Positions 54,621 to 63,379 of a stretch of 64,000 nucleotides of DNA are shown here, piece by piece. The stretch's first letter is position 1, and every line of letters starts with the position of its first letter. Position numbers and translations under genes: made by a program. Source of the stretch: Chloroflexus sp. MS-G. Its GTDB lineage: Bacteria; Chloroflexota; Chloroflexia; Chloroflexales; Chloroflexaceae. Location of the stretch: contig NZ_JPIM01000002.1 of the NCBI RefSeq assembly GCF_000735195.1, positions 1 to 64,000 on the forward strand, read 5' to 3'. Below the pieces are notes generated by a model. That model searched no databases, was not told the origin of the DNA, and was given only the letters and a program-made list of their open reading frames with translations.

Positions 54621-56177
54621 TTCTACCAGTGCTGCAACACTGTCGATCTGCACTTCCCCTATCCCACTCCACATATCATACTCGTCATCAATAACAATGG
54701 CAGCGAAATACCATGGATAATCAGGCCGTCGGTTCCCTTCACCAGCCAGATAACCAGACCGCAGGGAATGATACCCAACAGGCACGACCAACGTCTGCCA
54801 TTCCGGTGGCCCGATCATCCCAGCAGTGATGGTAAATAGCTCACCTTCGGCATCGCGTAGCCAGAAGCGGAGATAGTGCCCACTACCATCTCCGAACAGC
54901 CGTACCGTGAGCGCCGTGGTGGGGTTAGGAAGGAGAATCGGGTCCTGCAACTCAAAGGCTACGTAGTCGTTATCACGGGTTGTAAAGCGATAAACAATGT
55001 GGAATGCCCCTCTCACCGCCTGGACGGAACCATTGGGCTGTGCCGGTCGTTGCCACGTTTGCCTGGTGTGGCGTTCAAAAAGCTGAACCGTCACTCGCGA
55101 TGGTTCCGGCACCGATCGGCGCTTCGATGAAGCCAGCGCCCGCAATGCTGCGGCAGCCGGCTTGGTACCTCTGAAGTCTGCCCGTCCATTCCCATACGTG
55201 AACAGGCCATACGTATTGTGGGGATCATCTTTGAGCGCGTACCAGAACACATGGCTTACGCCGCCTTGCCAGAGCGCATGGTACGCACGAGGGAGATAGT
55301 CGGCCTGTTGCAGCGCATCAACCAGACCGAGTGCATCACGATCACTCTTCCCACTCGCCCAACCGACTTCAGTCGCCCAAATTGGCTTCTGACCATAACG
55401 CGCAGCAACTGCTCGTACCCTATCAGCAGCCGCAATCAGATTCCCCTCTTCTGGGTCGAGCGGATCAACGTAGGGATGGATGGCAATCACATCAAACGCA
55501 TTCCAACCACCATAGGCAGCAATCGCATGCAGAAAGCCGGTATCAAATGGATTGATACCTCCCAAAACAATTGTTGCTGTCGGGTCAATCGTCCGAATGG
55601 TCTGTGCAGTAGCAAGTAACAGCCGGGTGTACTGTTGAGGGTTCGGCGCTGGCCGCCAAAAAAGCGCCTGATCGGGTTCGTTCCAGATTTGCCAATGCTT
55701 CACGATATGTTTGTAGCGTTGAACGACCGCAGCCGCATAACGAACAAACGCTGCTTCATCAGGGGCTGCAAATGATATGAGGTTGGGGTGATCGGTTGGA
55801 TCGGCGGTTGCCCAGCCAACCGCCGGTCCTAACACCGCCAGTATTTGCAAGCGCTGCCGGTGCAATGCCGAGAGAGCAGCATCGGTAAAAGCCCAATCCC
55901 AGGTCTCGGGGTTGGGCTGAATACGATGCCAGTGAATATCTTCGCGCACCCACTCCACACCAAGATCGGCAATAATGGTGGCGGGAATGGGCATCGTGGC
56001 CGCATCGGGATAGCGAGTAGCAAGATGGCTATTGATGCCAATCGCCAGCGTCGCCGGTAGAGTACGAACAGCAATCGGTCGAGTAATCTGATGACCGGGC
56101 ACCAGAGCATCACCGGTCGCCAGACTAACGGCCAGTGCCAAAATTACCAAACGGTAAAGACCGGTCAAATATGTCAT
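54612..56177 (-). CDS. Secreted glycoside hydrolase, clan GH-A-like
   Basis: A 521-aa protein with an N-terminal hydrophobic signal segment (about 5-24). The TIM-barrel catalytic part (about 40-345) has the acid/base Glu167 in IWNEPD and the likely nucleophile Glu270 in ATEVGW, the pattern of clan GH-A (GH39/GH5-like). A C-terminal beta-rich domain (about 365-521; carbohydrate-binding-like, with FTTRDNDYVAFELQD) follows. It acts outside the membrane on an unknown glycan. It lies 29 bp downstream of the AcoR-like regulator gene on the same strand, so the pair may be co-transcribed. Confidence 0.8.
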   Translation of the reverse strand: MTYLTGLYRLVILALAVSLATGDALVPGHQITRPIAVRTLPATLAIGINSHLATRYPDAATMPIPATIIADLGVEWVREDIHWHRIQPNPETWDWAFTDAALSALHRQRLQILAVLGPAVGWATADPTDHPNLISFAAPDEAAFVRYAAAVVQRYKHIVKHWQIWNEPDQALFWRPAPNPQQYTRLLLATAQTIRTIDPTATIVLGGINPFDTGFLHAIAAYGGWNAFDVIAIHPYVDPLDPEEGNLIAAADRVRAVAARYGQKPIWATEVGWASGKSDRDALGLVDALQQADYLPRAYHALWQGGVSHVFWYALKDDPHNTYGLFTYGNGRADFRGTKPAAAALRALASSKRRSVPEPSRVTVQLFERHTRQTWQRPAQPNGSVQAVRGAFHIVYRFTTRDNDYVAFELQDPILLPNPTTALTVRLFGDGSGHYLRFWLRDAEGELFTITAGMIGPPEWQTLVVPVGYHSLRSGYLAGEGNRRPDYPWYFAAIVIDDEYDMWSGIGEVQIDSVAALVEQE

Positions 56178-56206
56178 GCCGTAGCCCCTATATACCGAAC
56201 CGCTGA

Positions 56207-58084
56207 CTACGGCAGCATATCAGCCCGTGAAATACGATAACGGATCATCTTACGCCAGAGGGTAGCTCGACTGATCCCCAACAGAGCGGCTGCTCGACTC
56301 AAGCGTCCTCTTGCCGCCCGACCGGCCCGCAAAATGGCATCACGTTCACTTAATTCTTGCGTTTCAGCCAACTTTGGACTGTCGGAAAGGAGGAGAGGGG
56401 TTGTATGGCGCGCAATTGCTGGCGGCAAATCGGCCACCGTGAGCACACTCTTCTCTGTCGTTTGCACGATCTGTTCTAACACAACCTCCAGTTCACGAAC
56501 ATTACCCGGCCACGGGTAACTCCGCAGTGCCGCCAACGCATCGGGATCGAACGCGATCTGACGGCCAATCTGCTCGCTCAGGCGTCGTAGCATGTGGTTC
56601 ACCAGCAAAATAATATCGTCACCACGCTGGCGCAATGGTGGAATTTCGACGACAAATGCACTGATCCGAGCGTATAAATCACCCCGAAAGCGTCCCTCTT
56701 CCACCAGTTGCTCGAGGCTATGCCCATGCACAATGAGACGTACATCAATCGGGATGGGGCGCGTGCCTCCACTGCGGATCACCCGACCCATCTCAATCGC
56801 CCGCAATAGCTTTGTCTGCTGTTCAAACGAGAGAGCATCAATCGACTCCAGATACAACACACCGCCATGCGCCAGCTCGAGTTTGCCTGGACGACCGGGT
56901 TGTTGTTCGGTACCCTCAACTCCAAACAGTTCGCTATCGAGCAACTGACGTGGAATGGCCGCACACGATACCCGCACGAACGGTCCACCCGCCCGATTAC
57001 TCGCATTATGGATCGCCTGCGCGAAGACTTCCTTACCAGTACCAACCTCACCTCGCAGCAAAATTGCGCCACGACCGGCAGCGGCAATGCGGGCCTGCCG
57101 TAATGTTTGCCGCATACTTTCACTCTGGCCGACAATATCACGAAACGTGAAGGTTGCTCGTGCACCAACCATCTGCTGCACCAGTTGACGTACACTCTCT
57201 GTCGGACGTAGCGTAATCACGCTGCCCAGATAACGTCGGCTACGATCCCACACCGGTCGTACATCGCACATGATCGCCTGTGGGCCATTTGGTGTCTGCC
57301 AGATGACTTCTTGTTCTTCTAGTGTACTCAGATTCTGTAGCGCCATAACAATCGCTGGCGGTGGCGTAATCACACTGGCCAGCAAGCGTCCAGCAGCCGA
57401 GCGCACATTAATCCCTAGAATACTCGCCACGCGCCGACTCAAGCGACGAATCTCACCGTTTGGTCCAACAAAGATGAGACCTTCATTGATCGAATCAAGC
57501 GTTGCATACAGTTCGGTAAGCTGGTCGTTTGCTTCATTAAGCAGTCGCTCGGCGCGCAATTGACTATGCAGAGCCTGTGCCGCTGCGATCACCATTCCGA
57601 GCGCATACGGGTGCTGCTCTTCAGCGCGGTTGAGAATCGCTAATGCGCATAGCGCTTTGCCATCAGGGCTATAGACAGGAGCAGCAGACAGCGCAAATGG
57701 CTGCAACCAATAACAATAGTGTTCATCACCGGTGGTCTGAAAGGGGAAAGCCTCGCGTAAGGCAAGATCAACCGCATTCGTGCCAGCAACCTCTTCGGCC
57801 AAGCTAATCCCATAACCAATGCCGTACCGCTGCGCCTGCGTCATCACAGCACTATCACCGGCGAGATCGATGATAGTCCCTTGATCGTCACAAACGACAA
57901 CTACAAAGCCAGGATGTTCACTCATCTGGTACAAATCTTCAATTGACGACTGAACCAGCGTGCGCAGATGACTCCATCCAACGAGATTGACCGTTCCGGC
58001 TTGCGGTGCTTGCGTTGGTTCGAGACCGCGCGCCTGACAACGTGCCCAAGATCGCTGAATCGGTGGAAGCGCAAGTGTTACCAT
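56207..58084 (-). CDS. AcoR-like transcription regulator lacking GAFTGA
   Basis: A 625-aa regulator: GAF-like sensor (about 45-180), PAS (about 185-295), AAA domain (about 315-545) and a Fis-type HTH (about 585-620, RLSRAAALLGISRATLWRKM). Walker A GEVGTGKE (345-352) is intact. The sigma-54-binding GAFTGA loop is absent: after SELFGVE come TEQQPGRPGKLELA. Walker B reads VLYLESID (409-416), with Glu413-Ser414 in place of Asp-Glu. The arginine-finger region FRGDLYARIS is kept. It therefore probably regulates as a classical DNA-binding factor, not by sigma-54 remodelling. GAGGT precedes ATG 58084. Confidence 0.88.
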   Translation of the reverse strand: MVTLALPPIQRSWARCQARGLEPTQAPQAGTVNLVGWSHLRTLVQSSIEDLYQMSEHPGFVVVVCDDQGTIIDLAGDSAVMTQAQRYGIGYGISLAEEVAGTNAVDLALREAFPFQTTGDEHYCYWLQPFALSAAPVYSPDGKALCALAILNRAEEQHPYALGMVIAAAQALHSQLRAERLLNEANDQLTELYATLDSINEGLIFVGPNGEIRRLSRRVASILGINVRSAAGRLLASVITPPPAIVMALQNLSTLEEQEVIWQTPNGPQAIMCDVRPVWDRSRRYLGSVITLRPTESVRQLVQQMVGARATFTFRDIVGQSESMRQTLRQARIAAAGRGAILLRGEVGTGKEVFAQAIHNASNRAGGPFVRVSCAAIPRQLLDSELFGVEGTEQQPGRPGKLELAHGGVLYLESIDALSFEQQTKLLRAIEMGRVIRSGGTRPIPIDVRLIVHGHSLEQLVEEGRFRGDLYARISAFVVEIPPLRQRGDDIILLVNHMLRRLSEQIGRQIAFDPDALAALRSYPWPGNVRELEVVLEQIVQTTEKSVLTVADLPPAIARHTTPLLLSDSPKLAETQELSERDAILRAGRAARGRLSRAAALLGISRATLWRKMIRYRISRADMLP

Positions 58085-58728
58085 GTTCTACCTCATCATA
58101 TCATCCGGCTATTAATATTATAGCTAATTTGGCTCCTCGTTTATATTCGTACCAATCCGTGCGCTGCGCAGTGCATACACCTTCTCATACCTGACATTGG
58201 TGTGTGCGGAGCATCGCACCCTACCCATAGGTTCCGAATGCCCGTTGACCATCGCCATTCCGATGACGGTATGTGCGTATGATCCCCCCATGCGTGCGGA
58301 CGTGTTTTGATCATCGGTGACAGCAGCACCAGGGTTGTCTCCCTGTACACTCGAGTCACTCCCCTGCCTCTCCACTCGTGGAAGAGTTGAAAGGAGACAA
58401 GGGAGAAGATGAGGGGGCTTGCCACACGGTCTGCCAAGTGCGCGACGGGAAGACGTGGTCAGCGAATGCCTCCCTGCTGATGGAGGGCATGAGATGGTGG
58501 ACCCTACCTACCGTGCGCTGACGGGCATGATCGGCGCACCAACAAGGAGACCTGGCAGCAGACCACTGCCGGAACAGGAGCTGCTACTGCGGTACTCATT
58601 TTGCTTGCCGCGCTCCTGGTACGATGAAAACGTTAAAAAGCTCTAAAAACAGAACATACCCTTTACGACCCCTGCTATTTCATGTACAATTATGACATTA
58701 GTGCAAAAACTGTCAGAAAGTGCAGGCT
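58085..58728. other. Long gap between divergent AcoR-like gene and puhE
   Basis: No gene supported. Positions 58361-58409 hold C/T- and G/A-rich blocks (CTCCCCTGCCTCTCC and AAGGAGACAAGGGAG) resembling the dispersed palindromes, but imperfectly. The left end has the -10 of the AcoR-like gene. A possible -10 for puhE, TACAAT, lies at about 58685. The rest shows nothing recognisable. Confidence 0.5.
58117..58122 (-). promoter_or_regulatory. -10 box of the AcoR-like gene
   Basis: TATAAT on the minus strand, preceded by AGC. The start would be near 58110, 26 nt before the ATG. Confidence 0.5.
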
Positions 58729-59493
58729 ATGAACTGGTCTGATATTGCTTTCTATTACCTTCTACCACTGCTCACCACTGTCACACTATGGATAGGGCTG
58801 ACATTAGGTTTAATCTGGCTTAACCGACGCGGGCCATGGGTAGGCGGATGGGCCGTGTTTTTGAGTTTACCGGTGCTATTCTTTGCCCACAGTGAACTCC
58901 TAAGCACACGCCATGACCTGAGCAACCTCGGCGCTTATCGTGCCTTTACCGCCGGTCTGTTAATCTGGGCCTGGCACGAGTTGGCCTTCTACAGTGGCAT
59001 TCTTGCCGGCCCTCGTCGCCAACCCTGTCCCCCGTATGCCCGTGGCATCCAGCGCTTCTTCTACGCACTTGGTACTCATCTGTATCATCAACTGAGCTGT
59101 TTACTCGAATTGGGTTTGTTGATCTGGCTGTTGCAAGATGCAAGTCATTGGCTCGGCCCATTGACGTTTGGATTGAGTTGGGCCTTACAGCAAAGTGCAA
59201 AACTGAACGTCTTGTACGGGGTACGTGCCCTTCAGGTTGAACTCTTCCCAGCCCATCTGTCCTTTCTAGCCAGCTACTGGCGTCCTGGACCACCGAGCGC
59301 CTTTTTTCGCCCCAGCGTGTCGGTGAGTACGCTCCTGGCAGTGATGCTCTGGTTAAGTGTCGGCGCGCACGTCGGCGATTCAGCAGCGCTGCGGCTGGCC
59401 CTCTTAGCCAGTCTGCTGACGTTGGGTGCTCTCGAACACTGGCTTCTTCTACTGCCTGCTCCGGCTACCGCACCTGCACCGGCAACCGATTGA
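58729..59493 (+). CDS. puhE: Photosynthetic complex assembly protein PuhE (DUF3623)
   Basis: A 254-aa membrane protein with about seven helices. DUF3623 hallmarks: STRHDLSNLGAYRAF, WAWHELAFYSGILAGPRRQPCPP, HLYHQLS and KLNVLYGVRALQVELFPAHLSFLASYW. In purple bacteria PuhE is encoded with the reaction-centre H gene and helps control bacteriochlorophyll or reaction-centre assembly. Here it stands alone, away from other photosynthesis genes in this window. ATG 58729 is preferred; GTG 58720 is possible. The C-terminus is a short Pro/Ala tail. Confidence 0.83.
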   Translation: MNWSDIAFYYLLPLLTTVTLWIGLTLGLIWLNRRGPWVGGWAVFLSLPVLFFAHSELLSTRHDLSNLGAYRAFTAGLLIWAWHELAFYSGILAGPRRQPCPPYARGIQRFFYALGTHLYHQLSCLLELGLLIWLLQDASHWLGPLTFGLSWALQQSAKLNVLYGVRALQVELFPAHLSFLASYWRPGPPSAFFRPSVSVSTLLAVMLWLSVGAHVGDSAALRLALLASLLTLGALEHWLLLLPAPATAPAPATD

Positions 59494-59778
59494 TGATAAC
59501 CACATTCCGCATTTTGTAACCGCCTGCAGTACCCTGCATCCATGAGGGGGATCAGAAACCTGGGTTACTGATCACGCTCTCGGAAGCTGGCAAGTGATTG
59601 TACCCGTTCTCCCTGATGGTACAGAACAGGTATGCCCTGCTGCGCCTGCCAAACGTGATGATTCGGATCGAATCGGGAAGAACAATTCACAAACCACCCA
59701 TCGACTTGAGGATGTTCCACGCTACTTATGATGAGCTGAAAACCACTATCCCCTGACCTGACACCTGATACGTGCAGC
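59494..59778. other. Gap with a partial repeat end
   Basis: Positions 59546-59585 (AGAAACCTGGGTTACTGATCACGCTCTCGG) resemble the right end of the dispersed repeat (AAAGCCGGGTTTGTGATCAGGCTCTCAG). No gene was seen. The promoter of the acyl-CoA synthetase begins at 59779. Confidence 0.45.
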
Positions 59779-59807
59779 TTGTCGCCAGGCGAGGTATCGG
59801 TTATGAT
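59779..59807 (+). promoter_or_regulatory. Promoter of acyl-CoA synthetase operon
   Basis: A -35 TTGTCG (59779-59784), a 17-bp spacer and a -10 TATGAT (59802-59807). The start is near 59814, 30 nt before ATG 59844. An in-frame upstream ATG at 59772 precedes the promoter and is rejected. Confidence 0.6.
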
Positions 59808-59843
59808 GAAGGGACAAGGTGTGCAAAAAGGAGCACCCAAACC

Positions 59844-61934
59844 ATGTTAGAAGCAATCTTCAATCCGCAATCGGTAGCCGTGTTTGGCGCCTCGCCCAAT
59901 CCGGCACGCCTCGGCCACCGAGTGCTAAAAAATATTATCGATCACGGCTATCAAGGGCGCATCTACCCAATCCATCCGCGCGCAACCGAAGTTCTCGGCT
60001 TCCCTGCTTACCCTTCGGTGATGGCCGTTCCCGACCCGGTCGATTTGGCAGTGATCGTTATTCCACCCCAACATGTTCTGGCTGCGGTGAACGAATGTGG
60101 ACAAAAGGGGGTACGTGGCCTGGTTGTGATCACTGCTGGCTTCAAAGAGGTTGGCGGCGCCGGACGTGACCTCGAACGAGAGTTACTGGCTACGGTGCGG
60201 CGTTACGGAATGCGCATGATTGGCCCCAATTCGCTGGGCATCATTGACACTATCAGTAAGTTGAATGCCTCATTTGCCAATGCCATGCCGCTCCCTGGAA
60301 ACATCGCTCTGATGTCACAATCAGGCGCTATCTGTGCTGCGATTCTCGATTGGAGTCATCAGCAACGGATCGGCTTCTCGCGTTTTGTCAGTCTCGGCAA
60401 CAAGGCTGATGTCGATGAGGTCACGCTGCTAGAGGCCTGGAATCGCGATGAGCATTCCAAAGTGATTCTTGCCTATCTAGAGGCAATTGACGACGGTCCT
60501 AATTTCATTCGGGTAGCGCGTGAAGTGACGAAAGTCACACCGGTAGTTGCCATCAAAAGTGGGACAACGGCTGCCGGTACTCGGGCAGCTTCTTCGCACA
60601 CCGGTTCACTGGCCGGTTCTGAAACCGCTTACGAAACGGCGTTTGCGCAGAGTGGTATTCTGCGTGCCCGCACCATGAATGAGCTGTTTGATCTGGCGCT
60701 GGTCTTTGCCTATCAGCCAATGATTCGCGGTAACCGAGTGGCGATTGTTACGAATGCCGGTGGGCCAGGGATTATTGCTACCGATACCGTAGAACGAAGT
60801 GGGCTGGCAATGGCCGAATTCACCCCTGAAACGATTCGTCGTCTGCAAGCGAAACTACCTCCCAACGCCAACTTTTTCAACCCAATTGACGTCATCGGTG
60901 ATGCGACTCCAGACCGTTATGCCTGGGCCATCGAGGCTGCGCTGGCCGATCCAAACGTTGATGGCCTGATTATCCTCTTTACCCCGCAGGCTGTCTCCGA
61001 TCCGCTTGTGACGGCACGGCTCATCATTGATCTGAGTAAACAGACGACCAAGCCAATTGTCACTAGTTTTATGGGTGGCGCTAGCATCACGAGTGCGGTA
61101 GAGGCTCTGAATACAGCATGTATTCCTAACTATCTCTTTCCCGAACGAGCTGTGCAATCACTGGCCGCAATGTACCGTCAGTCGCTCTGGCAGCAACGTC
61201 CGGCGCCGACCTACCGCACCTTTCCGGTTGATCGTCAGCGCGTGGCCGATCTGTTCGCCAAAGTACGCGCAGCCGGTCGGGTCGAATTGGGTGAGATTGA
61301 AGCGCGGGAAGTGATTGAAGCCTATGGGATGCGATTACCGCGGAGTCGGTTGGCCCAGACCCCCGATGAAGCCGTCGCCATTGCCAATGAATTTGGTTAT
61401 CCAGTAGTGCTAAAAATCTCTAGCCCAGATATTCTGCATAAAAGCGACATTGGTGGGGTACGAGTCGGCTTACATGACGCAACGGCGGTACGCGACGCCT
61501 TTGAACTAATTGAATATCGAGCACGCAAGTATTTGCCCTCCGCCCGCATTTGGGGCATACTGGTGCAAGAGATGGTGCGCAAAGGCCGCGAAATCTTAGT
61601 CGGTATGACACGCGATCCCCAGTTCGGGCCACTGATCGCAGTAGGAATGGGAGGCATCTATGTTGAAGTGTTAAAGGATGTTGCCTTCCGCCTTGCCCCC
61701 CTAAGCGTCGAAGAGGTGCAAGAGCAGATACGTTCAATTCGCGCTTATCCGCTCTTACGCGGTGTACGCGGTGAACCACCGGCTGACATCGCTGCCATCG
61801 AAGAGACGATCCTGCGAGTCAGTCAAATGGTTACCGATTTCCCGGAAATTGTCGAGATGGATATTAATCCACTCGTCGTTCATCACGAAGGCGAGGGCGC
61901 AATCGTCCTCGATGCCCGGATCATCCTCAACTAG
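59844..61934 (+). CDS. ADP-forming acyl-CoA synthetase (alpha-beta fused)
   Basis: A 696-aa NDP-forming acyl-CoA synthetase that couples acyl-CoA (probably acetyl-CoA) cleavage to ATP formation. The alpha part has the CoA-binding domain (SVAVFGASPNPARLGHRVLKN) and the phosphorylated His252 in SSHTGSLAG. The beta part (about 460-696) is ATP-grasp (YPVVLKISSPDILHKSDIGGV). AAAAAGGAG lies upstream of ATG 59844. There is no GNAT domain, so it is not a Pat-type acetyltransferase. It heads an operon with the BioD/DRTGG gene. Confidence 0.9.
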   Translation: MLEAIFNPQSVAVFGASPNPARLGHRVLKNIIDHGYQGRIYPIHPRATEVLGFPAYPSVMAVPDPVDLAVIVIPPQHVLAAVNECGQKGVRGLVVITAGFKEVGGAGRDLERELLATVRRYGMRMIGPNSLGIIDTISKLNASFANAMPLPGNIALMSQSGAICAAILDWSHQQRIGFSRFVSLGNKADVDEVTLLEAWNRDEHSKVILAYLEAIDDGPNFIRVAREVTKVTPVVAIKSGTTAAGTRAASSHTGSLAGSETAYETAFAQSGILRARTMNELFDLALVFAYQPMIRGNRVAIVTNAGGPGIIATDTVERSGLAMAEFTPETIRRLQAKLPPNANFFNPIDVIGDATPDRYAWAIEAALADPNVDGLIILFTPQAVSDPLVTARLIIDLSKQTTKPIVTSFMGGASITSAVEALNTACIPNYLFPERAVQSLAAMYRQSLWQQRPAPTYRTFPVDRQRVADLFAKVRAAGRVELGEIEAREVIEAYGMRLPRSRLAQTPDEAVAIANEFGYPVVLKISSPDILHKSDIGGVRVGLHDATAVRDAFELIEYRARKYLPSARIWGILVQEMVRKGREILVGMTRDPQFGPLIAVGMGGIYVEVLKDVAFRLAPLSVEEVQEQIRSIRAYPLLRGVRGEPPADIAAIEETILRVSQMVTDFPEIVEMDINPLVVHHEGEGAIVLDARIILN

Positions 61935-61945
61935 TGGAGGCAATG

Positions 61946-63016
61946 ATGGCAACACTATATGTCGCCTCGACCGAAACCTATGTCGGTAAAAGTGCGGTCT
62001 GTGTCGGTCTGCTCCGTCGGATGCAGCAAGACGGCTTCCGTGTTGGTTATATGAAACCGGTAAGTGTCTCGGTAACCCACACGCCCGACGCAGTGCTCGA
62101 TGAAGATGCGCTGTTCATCCGTCAAACCATCGGGCTTGATGCGCCGATGGAACAAATCGCCCCAGTGCTCATTACGCCAGGGGTGATCGAGTCGATTCTG
62201 CGCGGGCAACCGCATTCGTTCGTCAAGACACTCCGCGAGGCGTATCTGGCTATCTCGCGCCAGAAAGACATTGTCGTTTTGGAAGGAACAAACACGTGGG
62301 CTGAAGGCGCGCTGGTTGATCTCACTGCCGATCAGGTAACTGATATGTTGCAGGCCCCCGGTCTCCTGGTGTGCCGCTATACCTCAACATTGTCAGTCGA
62401 TACGATCCTGTCGGTACAACGTTACGTCGGCGATCGTTTGCTGGGGGTCTTGATCAATCAGGTAGAAGAACCACACCGCGAGTTCGTGCGTAATCGGGTG
62501 ACACCGTTCCTCGAGAGCCGGGGGATTCCGGTGCTGGGCATTTTACCTCGTGATCGCTTATTATCGGGGGTGACGGTCAACGAGCTGGCCCAACATCTGG
62601 GTGGGCAAATTATTGGCCGCCCAGAATGGGGTGAGAAGATGCTCGACTCACTGATGATCGGGGCGATGGGCGCGGAAGCCAGCCTTTCGTTTTTCCGTCG
62701 ACGGGCGAATAAAGCGGTTATTACCGGTGGCGACCGCAGCGATTTGCAGTTGATCGCTCTGCAAACCAGTACGAACGCCTTGGTATTAACCGGTAATATC
62801 CGACCATCAATGCAAGTAATGGATCGTGCTGCTGAATTAGAGGTGCCGATCATTCTGGTCGCCGACGATACCCTGAGTACGGTTGATCGCGCTGAACGTC
62901 TCTTCGGGCGCGTGCGTTTTCACCAGGAGGCAAAACTGCGTCGCTTCACCGAGTTGCTCGATACCCATTTCGATTTTGATCGTTTGTATCGCTTACTAGG
63001 CTTACAAATTCACTAG
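61946..63016 (+). CDS. BioD-like/DRTGG-domain protein
   Basis: A 356-aa protein like the N-terminal half of long phosphotransacetylases. The P-loop ASTETYVGKS is at residues 7-16 and a BioD-like (dethiobiotin synthetase fold) domain runs to about 200. The DRTGG domain (about 215-340) includes VITGGDRSDLQLIALQTSTNALVLTGN. The catalytic transacetylase domain itself is absent. It starts at ATG 61946 behind GGAGG, 11 bp after the synthetase stop. Inference: a nucleotide-sensing regulator of acyl-CoA metabolism. Confidence 0.85.
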   Translation: MATLYVASTETYVGKSAVCVGLLRRMQQDGFRVGYMKPVSVSVTHTPDAVLDEDALFIRQTIGLDAPMEQIAPVLITPGVIESILRGQPHSFVKTLREAYLAISRQKDIVVLEGTNTWAEGALVDLTADQVTDMLQAPGLLVCRYTSTLSVDTILSVQRYVGDRLLGVLINQVEEPHREFVRNRVTPFLESRGIPVLGILPRDRLLSGVTVNELAQHLGGQIIGRPEWGEKMLDSLMIGAMGAEASLSFFRRRANKAVITGGDRSDLQLIALQTSTNALVLTGNIRPSMQVMDRAAELEVPIILVADDTLSTVDRAERLFGRVRFHQEAKLRRFTELLDTHFDFDRLYRLLGLQIH

Positions 63017-63024
63017 GAAGCGCT

Positions 63025-63375
63025 ATGACAACCAATCCGTTGCCTGATAACGCAGAAGTGATTGGCCCGCTGATCTTTGTGCCCAACCCTGAATATCCGT
63101 ACCCGTTTCCGGTTGCCCGTCCACCTCGTTTCTGGATGGAGGAAATTACCGGAAAGCTGGCGGTTGCAGTTGAGCAATATCTACAGGGTGAACCACTAAC
63201 CGATGATCAATTGGCCATCATTAAACTTTATTTGAAACAATATCTCGAACGAGCAGTTATTGACGACAGTGCCGATCGGAAGCGTTTGCTCAGTCGTATT
63301 GATCGGCTGCGCACAACGCGCGATATTGAACGATTTGCTGACGAGTTATCCGAGGTGGGGGTTGAACCGTTCTGA
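63025..63375 (+). CDS. Small unknown protein
   Basis: A 116-aa soluble protein of no family I recognise. It has a Pro-rich N-terminus ([20 protein letters not shown]) and a helical, charged C-terminal half. It lies 8 bp after the BioD/DRTGG gene and just before pyrD, so it is part of the same transcription unit. A short conserved-looking helix, [16 protein letters not shown], could be a binding surface. No function is proposed. Confidence 0.65.
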   Translation: MTTNPLPDNAEVIGPLIFVPNPEYPYPFPVARPPRFWMEEITGKLAVAVEQYLQGEPLTDDQLAIIKLYLKQYLERAVIDDSADRKRLLSRIDRLRTTRDIERFADELSEVGVEPF

Positions 63376-63379
63376 ATCA

